A stretch of DNA of 6,959 nucleotides from Lachnospiraceae bacterium (GTDB lineage Bacteria > Bacillota > Clostridia > Lachnospirales > Lachnospiraceae): positions 1-6,959 of the forward strand of contig JAFSYD010000235.1 in NCBI GenBank assembly GCA_017443685.1, read 5' to 3'. The notes beneath the pieces were generated by a model that was not told where the DNA came from, searched no databases, and worked only from the letters and a program-made list of their open reading frames with translations. This document shows positions 1 through 5,159 of the stretch, one piece after another (the first letter of the stretch is position 1; every line of letters starts with the position of its first letter). Made by a program: the position numbers and the translations under genes.

Positions 1-341
1 CCGGCGGTCCGATGATGGGATTTGCCATGTTCGATCTTCATGTTCCCACCACGAAAACGACATCGGCGCTTCTCTGCCTGACCGAGGATGCTGCTTCAAA
101 GTATGAGACCACAGCGTGCATTAACTGCGGACGCTGCGTGGAGGCGTGCCCGGAGCAGCTGATCCCGTCAAGACTGGCTGATTTCGCGGAGCACGGACAG
201 ATTGAAGTGTTCGAACAGTGGTACGGACTGGAATGCATCGAATGCGGGAGCTGCTCGTTTGGCTGTCCGGCAAGACGGCACCTGGCACAGTCGATCAAGA
301 CAATGAAAAAGCAGCTTTTGGCAGCGAAGCGGAAGAAGTGA
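1..341 (+). CDS. rnfC: RnfC, C-terminal part (5' partial): NADH/ferredoxin-side subunit of Rnf complex
   Basis: This is the end of the peripheral RnfC subunit, which in the family carries the NADH- and FMN-binding parts and passes electrons within the Rnf ferredoxin:NAD+ oxidoreductase at the cytoplasmic face. The frame is open to the window edge; the first complete codon is at 3, and the residues GGPMMG just inside the edge match the conserved RnfC core, so the ATG at 12 is internal rather than a start. Two [4Fe-4S] motifs are visible: CINCGRCVEACP (about 117-152) and CIECGSCSFGCP (about 234-269), the paired ferredoxin module typical of RnfC. The protein ends in a short Lys/Arg-rich tail. 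It is the first visible gene of the rnfCDGEAB operon and stops 15 bp before the rnfD ATG. Most of the gene lies outside the window, so the NADH site cannot be checked. Confidence 0.95.
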   Translation, partial: GGPMMGFAMFDLHVPTTKTTSALLCLTEDAASKYETTACINCGRCVEACPEQLIPSRLADFAEHGQIEVFEQWYGLECIECGSCSFGCPARRHLAQSIKTMKKQLLAAKRKK

Positions 342-345
342 GCAT

Positions 346-359
346 AGGAGGTGAATATG
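346..359 (+). promoter_or_regulatory. Ribosome-binding site that decides the rnfD start
   Basis: AGGAGG at 346-351 lies 5 bases before ATG at 357. An in-frame GTG at 351 overlaps the Shine-Dalgarno itself and cannot be used efficiently, so 357 is the better start. Confidence 0.8.
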
Positions 360-1304
360 GGATTGTTTAATGTAACATCTTCTCCCCATGTAAGAGAGAA
401 GACCGATACACAACGCATTATGCTCTATGTGATTTTATCACTTCTGCCTGCGGCGTGCTTCGGTGTATATAATTTTGGGATCAAAGCGCTGGTTCTGATC
501 GTGGTATCGATCATTACCTGCGTATGCTCGGAATGGCTTTATAACCATATCGTGCATAAGAAGCAGACGATCACTGATTTAAGTGCGGTCGTTACCGGAT
601 TGCTTTTGGCACTTAACCTGCCGAGCTCTCTGCCCTGGTGGATGGCGGTGCTTGGCGGTGCTTTTGCGATCTTCGTAGTAAAATGTGTATTTGGCGGCCT
701 TGGGCAGAATTTTATGAATCCTGCGCTCGGCGGCAGATGTTTCCTTATGATCTCCTTTACCGGAGCAATGACGAATTTCAGTGCGTTTGACGGCTTTACC
801 GGCGCGACGCCGCTTGCAAGCATCAAAGCAGGCGAGTCGGTAGATGTGATGAAAATGCTCATCGGTACGATTCCGGGTACGATCGGCGAGACGAGTGTGG
901 TCTGCCTCCTTCTTGGTGCGATCTTCCTTCTCGTCACCGGCGTGATCGATCTTAAGATACCGGCATCCTACATCATCACATTTTCCGTATTTGCGATGCT
1001 GTTCGGCGGCCACGGCTTTGATTCGGCATATCTGGTAAGCCAGCTTTGCGGCGGCGGTCTGATGCTTGGTGGGTTCTTTATGGCGACCGATTATGTTACG
1101 GCACCGATCACACCGAACGGCAAGATCCTTTACGGTATCGCTTTGGGTATTTTGACCGGCGTGTTCCGTATCTTCGGTGCGTCGGCAGAGGGTGTATCCT
1201 ACGCGATCATTTTCTCGAACCTGCTCGTTCCGCTGATTGAGCGTGTGACGGTTCCGCCGGCGTTCGGTATTGTCAAAGTTAAAAAAGGAGGTGACGCGTC
1301 ATGA
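357..1304 (+). CDS. rnfD: RnfD: membrane flavoprotein subunit of Rnf complex
   Basis: RnfD is an integral membrane subunit (NqrB/RnfD family) that carries a covalently bound FMN and takes part in the electron path linked to ion transport. The 315-residue product is highly hydrophobic with many membrane segments (for example about 21-60, 76-113, 179-198, 202-216, 233-246, 256-273). The flavinylation motif T-G-A-T followed by PL lies at residues 148-151, so Thr151 is the expected phosphoester-FMN site; an ApbE-type flavin transferase would be needed and is not in the window. Other conserved stretches are GQNFMNPALGGR (116-127) and the region ATDYVTAPITPNGK (243-256). The stop overlaps the rnfG start codon by 4 bp (ATGA), which suggests translational coupling. 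Length is usual for Gram-positive RnfD. Confidence 0.96.
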   Translation: MGLFNVTSSPHVREKTDTQRIMLYVILSLLPAACFGVYNFGIKALVLIVVSIITCVCSEWLYNHIVHKKQTITDLSAVVTGLLLALNLPSSLPWWMAVLGGAFAIFVVKCVFGGLGQNFMNPALGGRCFLMISFTGAMTNFSAFDGFTGATPLASIKAGESVDVMKMLIGTIPGTIGETSVVCLLLGAIFLLVTGVIDLKIPASYIITFSVFAMLFGGHGFDSAYLVSQLCGGGLMLGGFFMATDYVTAPITPNGKILYGIALGILTGVFRIFGASAEGVSYAIIFSNLLVPLIERVTVPPAFGIVKVKKGGDAS

Positions 1305-1933
1305 AAGCATTTTTTGAGAAAAATCCCATTGTAAAGGATGCGATGATCCTGACCGTCATCACTTTGGTAGCGGGCGTTTGTCTGGGGCTCGTATATGAAG
1401 TTACAAAGGCTCCGATCGCGCAGGCACAGGAAGCGGCAAGACAGGCTGCTTATGCGGAAGTTTTTGAAGCGGCAGATCATTTCGAAGCAATGGAAGGCTT
1501 TGACAGCGAAGCAGCGACGAAGCTGGTACAAAGCTCCGGCTATAACGACGACGAGATCACGCAGTGTCTGGTCGCTTATGATGCCGGCAATGATCCGCTC
1601 GGCTATGTGATCTCGGTGGTATCCCATGCGGGTTACGGCGGGGACATCGTATTTTCCGTCGGAATCACGAATGAAGGCATGTTGAATGGTTATTCAATTA
1701 CCGAAATTTCCGAGACGGCAGGTCTGGGAATGAAGGCGACCGAGAGCGAGTTTATGGCGCGTTTTAAAGATATTCCCGCTGCGATCCTTGAGGTTACGAA
1801 GGGAGATCCGGGCGAGAATGAGATCCTTGCGCTGAGCGGTGCGACGATCACGTCCCGCGCGATGACATACGGTGTGGATGCCGCTGTCATTTATGCGCAG
1901 AGTTTGGGAGCAGGAGGTGAGACGAATGAGTGA
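1301..1933 (+). CDS. rnfG: RnfG: FMN-carrying electron-transport subunit of Rnf complex
   Basis: RnfG has an N-terminal membrane anchor and an extracytoplasmic FMN-binding domain (NqrC/RnfG family). In the 210-residue product a single hydrophobic helix is visible at about residues 14-33. The conserved stretch SETAGLGMKA is at 137-146, and the flavinylation motif SGAT at 179-182 makes Thr182 the expected covalent FMN site. AGGAGG at 1286-1291 lies 9 bases before the ATG, inside the end of rnfD. The gene overlaps rnfD by 4 bp and rnfE by 8 bp, so it is firmly within the operon. FMN attachment depends on an ApbE-type enzyme encoded elsewhere. Nothing appears truncated. Confidence 0.95.
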   Translation: MKAFFEKNPIVKDAMILTVITLVAGVCLGLVYEVTKAPIAQAQEAARQAAYAEVFEAADHFEAMEGFDSEAATKLVQSSGYNDDEITQCLVAYDAGNDPLGYVISVVSHAGYGGDIVFSVGITNEGMLNGYSITEISETAGLGMKATESEFMARFKDIPAAILEVTKGDPGENEILALSGATITSRAMTYGVDAAVIYAQSLGAGGETNE

Positions 1934-2645
1934 TAACCGTATCGGAGAACGTTTAAAGAACGGTCTTCTTATTGAGAACCCGACCTTCGTCATGATGCTC
2001 GGTATGTGTCCGACTTTGGCGGTAACGACTTCCGGCATCAACGGACTTGGCATGGGACTTTCCACAACGATCGTCCTTACGATGTCGAACCTGATCATTT
2101 CGCTGCTTCGGAATGTGATCCCGGATCGTGTACGTATGCCGGCGTTTATCGTTGTAGTTGCGTCCTTCGTTACGATCGTACAGTTTCTGGTTCAGGGTTT
2201 TGTGCCTTCGCTGTATGCGGCGCTCGGTATTTACATTCCGCTGATCGTTGTTAACTGCATCATCTTAGGCCGTGCAGAGAGCTTTGCATCGAAGAATCCG
2301 ATCATTCCGTCCACCTTTGACGGTATCGGTATGGGACTTGGCTTTACCTGCTCGCTTACGGTGATCGGCTGCGTGCGTGAGCTTTTAGGCTCCGGTAAGA
2401 TTTTCAATATGGTGATCCTTCCGTCGGATATTTATACGCCGATCACGATCTTCGTATTGGCACCGGGCGCATTCTTCGTGCTTTCCGTTCTTGTTGCGGT
2501 AATGAATGTGGTACGCAAGAAGATGGATGCGAAAGGCAAGCCGTTAGCGGCTCCGGTCGGCTGCTTAGCAGACGGCTGTGCAGGATGCTCGATGGCGAAC
2601 AGCTGTACCGGAAAGCTTACCGCGGATAAGAAAGGAGGCGAGTAA
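1926..2645 (+). CDS. rnfE: RnfE: membrane subunit of Rnf complex, with a cysteine-rich C-terminal tail
   Basis: RnfE (NqrD/RnfE family) is a six-helix membrane subunit that pairs with RnfA. The chosen start at 1926 gives 239 residues; AGGAGG at 1912-1917 sits 8 bases upstream, and the N-terminus then reads MSDNRIGERLKNGL, as expected for the family. An upstream in-frame ATG at 1872 lacks this support. In structures of the related Na+-NQR, NqrD and NqrE each contribute two membrane cysteines to a shared iron-sulfur centre; the matching residues here are Cys28 (in MCPT) and Cys111 (in VNC). The conserved PSTFDGIGMGLGF stretch lies at 128-140. The unusual part is the tail after the last helix: Cys213, Cys218, Cys221 and Cys227, spaced C-x4-C-x2-C-x5-C, followed by a Lys/Gly-rich end. 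The tail is predicted cytoplasmic. It overlaps rnfG by 8 bp and ends 3 bp before rnfA. Confidence 0.95.
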   Translation: MSDNRIGERLKNGLLIENPTFVMMLGMCPTLAVTTSGINGLGMGLSTTIVLTMSNLIISLLRNVIPDRVRMPAFIVVVASFVTIVQFLVQGFVPSLYAALGIYIPLIVVNCIILGRAESFASKNPIIPSTFDGIGMGLGFTCSLTVIGCVRELLGSGKIFNMVILPSDIYTPITIFVLAPGAFFVLSVLVAVMNVVRKKMDAKGKPLAAPVGCLADGCAGCSMANSCTGKLTADKKGGE

Positions 2646-2648
2646 GAC

Positions 2649-3248
2649 ATGAAAGAATTACTGCTTATCATTATCGGTTCATCGATCGTCAACAACGTCG
2701 TATTGAGCCAGTTTTTGGGCCTTTGCCCGTTCTTCGGTGTATCCAAGAAGATCGAGACGTCGGCAGGTATGGGCGGAGCGGTTATTTTCGTTATTACGAT
2801 CGCTTCTTTTGTAACGGGGCTGGTATACAACTTTGTTCTCGTTCCGTTAGGCTTTGAGTATCTGCAGACGATCGTGTTCATTCTGGTCATCGCTGCGCTG
2901 GTACAGTTTGTCGAAATGTTTTTGAAAAAGAGCGTTCCTTCGCTGTACAATTCGCTCGGCGTGTTTTTGCCGCTGATCACGACGAACTGCGCGGTACTTG
3001 GCGTGGCGATCAACAACATCGGCAATTATTATGACAAGGGATATTCGATCGGCTTGAAGCTGCTTTACGGTGTGGTAGACGGCTTTGCGACGGCGGTCGG
3101 CTTTACGATCGCGATCGTGATCATGGCGGGTATCCGTGAGAAAATTGAGTACAATGACATTCCGGGACCGTTCAAAGGCTCGGCGATCGTTCTCGTTACG
3201 GCGGGACTGATGGCAATTGCTTTCTTCGGTTTCTCGGGCGTGATTTAA
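2649..3248 (+). CDS. rnfA: RnfA: membrane subunit of Rnf complex
   Basis: RnfA (NqrE/RnfA family) is a six-helix membrane protein, related to RnfE but inserted in the opposite orientation, and sits at the core of the ion-translocating module. The 199-residue product is close to the usual length of about 190-200. The conserved N-terminal stretch reads NNVVLSQFLGLCPFFG (15-30), with Cys26; the second signature TNCAVLG has Cys114. These two cysteines match those that hold the membrane iron-sulfur centre together with the pair in RnfE. A charged turn follows at about 163-178 (REKIEYNDIPGPFKGS), then the last helix. AGGAGG at 2633-2638 lies 10 bases before the ATG. The gene is 3 bp after rnfE and 13 bp before rnfB. 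Confidence 0.96.
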   Translation: MKELLLIIIGSSIVNNVVLSQFLGLCPFFGVSKKIETSAGMGGAVIFVITIASFVTGLVYNFVLVPLGFEYLQTIVFILVIAALVQFVEMFLKKSVPSLYNSLGVFLPLITTNCAVLGVAINNIGNYYDKGYSIGLKLLYGVVDGFATAVGFTIAIVIMAGIREKIEYNDIPGPFKGSAIVLVTAGLMAIAFFGFSGVI

Positions 3249-3261
3249 AGGAGGCAAAAGC

Positions 3262-4110
3262 ATGAGTGTAAGTGGCGTAATCCTGGCAATGGTGATCGTC
3301 GGCGTGACCGGCTGCCTGATCGGGTTTTTCCTGTGCATTGCCTCGGAGAAGTTTAAGGTAGAAGTGGATGAGCGCGAGACGGCGATCATCGGCGTTCTGC
3401 CGGGCAATAACTGCGGCGGCTGCGGCTACGCGGGCTGTTCCGGTCTTGCGGCAGCGATCGTAAAAGGCGAAGCGCCGGTGAACGGCTGTCCGGTGGGCGG
3501 CGATCCGGTAGCGGCGAAGGTTGGTGAAATTATGGGCGTGGCTGCCGAAGCCGGTGTCCGTAAGGTGGCATTTGTCAAATGTGCCGGGACCTGTGACAAG
3601 GCAAAGAACAAGTATAATTATACGGGCGTTGAAGATTGCACCGCGATGGCATTCGTTCCGGGCGGCGGCGCAAAGGCTTGCAATTTCGGCTGTATGGGCT
3701 ACGGAAGCTGCGTAAAGGCCTGCCCGTTCGATGCGATCCACGTGATCGACGGTATCGCGAAGGTGGACAAAGAGGCTTGTAAGGCGTGCGGGAAATGCAT
3801 TGAAGCCTGCCCGCGCAATCTGATCGAATTCATCCCGTATGACGCGAAATTCGCTGTCGCCTGCTCGTCGAAGGATAAGGGCAAGGATGTCATGGCAGTC
3901 TGCGATACGGGCTGCATCGGCTGTAAGCTTTGTGAGAAGAACTGTCCGCGTGATGCCGTTCATGTGGAGGACAATATTGCGCACATCGACCAGGAGAAGT
4001 GCATCAAGTGCTCAATCTGCGCACAGAAGTGTCCGAAGAAGGTAATCCTTCAGCTGTCCGGCAAGCCGATCGTTGCTAAGGCGGACAAGCCGAAAGAGCA
4101 GAGCGCGTAA
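3262..4110 (+). CDS. rnfB: RnfB: ferredoxin-oxidising multi-cluster iron-sulfur subunit of Rnf complex
   Basis: RnfB is the usual entry point for electrons from reduced ferredoxin. The 282-residue product starts with one membrane anchor (about 5-26). The RnfB-type Fe-S domain follows: Cys51, 54 and 59 (C-x2-C-x4-C) plus Cys76 before PVGG. A middle segment has Cys107, 111, 126, 140, 144, 150 and 154. Three classical ferredoxin motifs then appear at Cys173/176/179/183, Cys218/221/224/228 and Cys247/250/253/257. The 27 cysteines would suffice for about five or six [4Fe-4S] clusters. This is the long clostridial form; the E. coli homologue RsxB is about 190 residues. AGGAGG at 3249-3254 is 7 bases before the ATG. 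It is the last gene of the operon, with a terminator just behind it. Confidence 0.97.
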   Translation: MSVSGVILAMVIVGVTGCLIGFFLCIASEKFKVEVDERETAIIGVLPGNNCGGCGYAGCSGLAAAIVKGEAPVNGCPVGGDPVAAKVGEIMGVAAEAGVRKVAFVKCAGTCDKAKNKYNYTGVEDCTAMAFVPGGGAKACNFGCMGYGSCVKACPFDAIHVIDGIAKVDKEACKACGKCIEACPRNLIEFIPYDAKFAVACSSKDKGKDVMAVCDTGCIGCKLCEKNCPRDAVHVEDNIAHIDQEKCIKCSICAQKCPKKVILQLSGKPIVAKADKPKEQSA

Positions 4111-4120
4111 TATGAATGGA

Positions 4121-4154
4121 AAGGGCTGCCGCAAGATGCGGCGGTCCTTTTTTT
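4121..4154 (+). terminator. Intrinsic terminator of the rnf operon
   Basis: Arms 4121-4132 and 4138-4149 form a 12-bp stem with two G-U wobbles (4125-4145 and 4127-4143) and a 5-base loop AAGAT. A run of seven T residues follows at 4148-4154. It begins 10 bp after the rnfB stop codon and should separate rnf transcription from the downstream gene. Confidence 0.93.
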
Positions 4155-4163
4155 GAACTGTTC
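4155..4163. repeat. Palindrome copy 1, GAACTGTTC
   Basis: A perfect GAAC-N-GTTC inverted repeat directly after the terminator T-run. Including the next base, the 10-mer GAACTGTTCA recurs in inverted orientation at copy 2 (4297-4306). Confidence 0.6.
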
Positions 4164-4293
4164 AGTGAAATATCTTCACAAAAATGTGCCGTTATTTCCC
4201 TGCGTGTGCTGCATAAAAATTGGGCGTATAACAGGTTATGTAGCTGATTTTGATGGTGGTGCGATCGGGAGTGAAAGCAATATATGAAGTGTT

Positions 4294-4322
4294 TTGTGAA
4301 CAGTTCCTTTGTATGCTAATAT
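4294..4322 (+). promoter_or_regulatory. Weaker alternative promoter with extended -10
   Basis: TTGTGA at 4294-4299, a 17-bp spacer, and TAATAT at 4317-4322 preceded by TGC, an extended -10. Each hexamer matches the sigma-A consensus at 4 of 6 positions. Palindrome copy 2 covers part of the -35. This is a reading by eye and may be chance in AT-rich sequence. Confidence 0.3.
4298..4306. repeat. Palindrome copy 2, GAACAGTTC
   Basis: A perfect copy of the same GAAC-N-GTTC element, with A instead of T in the centre. It overlaps the -35 hexamer of the weaker candidate promoter (4294-4299). It lies 83 bp upstream of the fourth copy, to which 9 bases are exactly complementary (4299-4307 with 4380-4388). 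Confidence 0.65.
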
Positions 4323-4350
4323 TGACTTTTTTGCGAAAAAAAGGGATAGT
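4322..4350 (+). promoter_or_regulatory. Candidate sigma-A promoter for the receiver-like gene
   Basis: TTGACT at 4322-4327 matches the -35 consensus at 5 of 6 positions. A 17-bp spacer leads to GATAGT at 4345-4350, which matches at 4 of 6. Transcription would start near 4357, about 32 bases before the ATG. The spacer holds T6-GCG-A7, an A-tract inverted repeat. If this promoter is used, palindrome copies 3 and 4 lie just downstream of the start, where a bound protein could block elongation or initiation. Confidence 0.5.
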
Positions 4351-4364
4351 AATAGAAAAATAAG

Positions 4365-4373
4365 AAACTGTTC
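4365..4373. repeat. Palindrome copy 3, AAACTGTTC (one mismatch)
   Basis: Matches GAAC-N-GTTC except for the first base. It starts 16 bp before copy 4, so the two form a direct repeat of AACTGTT within the probable leader of the next gene. Confidence 0.5.
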
Positions 4374-4380
4374 GAAAGGG

Positions 4381-4389
4381 GAACTGTTA
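4381..4389. repeat. Palindrome copy 4, GAACTGTTA, touching the start codon
   Basis: Matches GAAC-N-GTTC except for the last base, which is the A of the ATG at 4389. It begins at the last G of the presumed ribosome-binding site (AAGGGG, 4376-4381), so anything bound here, or pairing with it in RNA, could affect translation as well as transcription. Confidence 0.5.
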
Positions 4390-5150
4390 TGTTAAAGCCG
4401 TTGATCGTTATCTTACCGAAAGTTGTGGGCGCTTCAAACCGTCCGTCGTATATTGCGGATCATTTCATGGGCAGCGGATTTTACCCGATCCTTTGCGGGT
4501 ATGAGGTTGCGCAGATCGCGAGGGAAAAGGATAACGTGGATAATATTCTGGTTGCCCTGCCGAATGTTGTGGACGATGGTGTCCGGCAGGTACTGTTTTA
4601 TCTGCGGGATATGTGTATTGACGAGGAAAAAGGGGTTTTCCTTTGCGGAGGAAAAGATAGTCTGAAAAAAGCTAAGCGGATTATTCCGGCGATGATCCTG
4701 ATGGAATGCTATGAGATCGTTAAAGGCGAGATGGACTATGTGGCAAGTCAGATGGGGAAGGCCTTTACCCGGGACGGCATAAAGCCCGGCTGCCTGATCT
4801 TAGATGACGATCTTGAATACAATCAGAAGCTCCGCCTTGCGCTGCGCGAATACTGCGACGTCGCGTTTTCCGACGGTACCCCGTCGCAGACAATGCCTTA
4901 TATCGGGCAGACGAATCTTTTGATCATCAGCATGGATATGAAGATGGATATGCTCGCGTGGGCTAGGATCCGCGCCATGATAGGGAAGAATAAGAATCGC
5001 GCCGACTTCCATTCCGTCTTCATTGCGAATGATTTCAGGCGCCAGATCGAGGTTACGCGATATTTAGGCGAGAACAGCGGCGTCTGCCTGTCAAAGGAGA
5101 CGGATTTCGTAAAGAATGCGAATTATCTGAAGCAGCGGTATTTTTCGTAG
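4389..5150 (+). CDS. Unrecognised protein with two receiver-like domains in tandem
   Basis: I do not recognise this 253-residue protein as a named family; cytoplasmic, with no signal peptide or membrane helix. Its strand-helix pattern suggests two CheY-like alpha/beta domains. The first (about 3-110) has strands at PLIVIL, YPILCGY, NILVALP, VFLCGG and AMILMECYEI. The second (about 134-250) opens with GCLILDDDLEYNQ, whose Asp139-141 resemble the acidic pair of a receiver, then has NLLIISMDM (176-184) where the phospho-acceptor strand should be, and VFIAND (210-215) where the conserved lysine strand should be. In this alignment the acceptor position is Ser181 or, with a shift, Asp183, and the lysine position is Asn214. 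The first domain shows no clear acidic triad. No DNA-binding or enzymatic output domain is present. The start has AAGGGG 7 bases upstream. It has its own candidate promoter and is separated from rnf by a terminator, so a role with Rnf is not implied. The fold call is inference; the coding call is firm. Confidence 0.85.
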   Translation: MLKPLIVILPKVVGASNRPSYIADHFMGSGFYPILCGYEVAQIAREKDNVDNILVALPNVVDDGVRQVLFYLRDMCIDEEKGVFLCGGKDSLKKAKRIIPAMILMECYEIVKGEMDYVASQMGKAFTRDGIKPGCLILDDDLEYNQKLRLALREYCDVAFSDGTPSQTMPYIGQTNLLIISMDMKMDMLAWARIRAMIGKNKNRADFHSVFIANDFRRQIEVTRYLGENSGVCLSKETDFVKNANYLKQRYFS

Positions 5151-5159
5151 GGGAATGAC

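Noticed and set aside
351..356. GTG at 351 as rnfD start
   Set aside because: The GTG is part of the Shine-Dalgarno sequence for the ATG at 357.
1872..1925. Upstream ATG at 1872 as rnfE start
   Set aside because: It would add 18 residues deep inside rnfG with no ribosome-binding site, while 1926 has AGGAGG at the right distance and gives a normal RnfE N-terminus.
2650..3250. High density of GATC/CGATCG in the rnf genes as a possible methylation or repeat signal
   Set aside because: It follows from frequent ATC (Ile), GTG/GTT (Val) and GCG (Ala) codons in membrane helices; no regular spacing or intergenic clustering was seen.
3196..3984. Antisense reading frame of 262 codons opposite rnfA/rnfB
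   Set aside because: It lies fully across genes with unmistakable Rnf motifs, its translation is rich in Arg, His and Ala without family features, and no ribosome-binding site was seen. It is a by-product of codon use on the other strand.
4165..4188. Rex-like redox operator: GTGAA-N5-TTCAC overlapping CACA-AAAA-TGTG
   Set aside because: Rex sites use a 4-base gap between half-sites, and the gap here is 5. The site lies downstream of the rnf terminator and over 130 bp upstream of the nearest candidate promoter, so neither gene is well placed for control by it.
4184..4216. Possible 10-residue leader peptide (MCRYFPACAA)
   Set aside because: No ribosome-binding site and no attenuator-like hairpin with a T-run after it; short frames like this arise by chance.
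4228..4239. Palindrome ATAAC-AG-GTTAT
   Set aside because: A single 5-2-5 inverted repeat in AT-rich DNA with no second copy and no nearby promoter; within chance expectation.
4253..4363. Small reading frame of 36 codons in the intergenic region (begins MVVRSGVKAIYE)
   Set aside because: No Shine-Dalgarno precedes its ATG, it runs through the candidate promoter and palindrome copy 2, and it shows no recognisable features. Conservation in relatives would be needed to revive it.
4155..4389. LexA/DinR (SOS) boxes
   Set aside because: Half-sites GAAC and GTTC agree, but the Firmicute box needs four bases between them; all copies here have one. No GAAC-N4-GTTC was found in the region.
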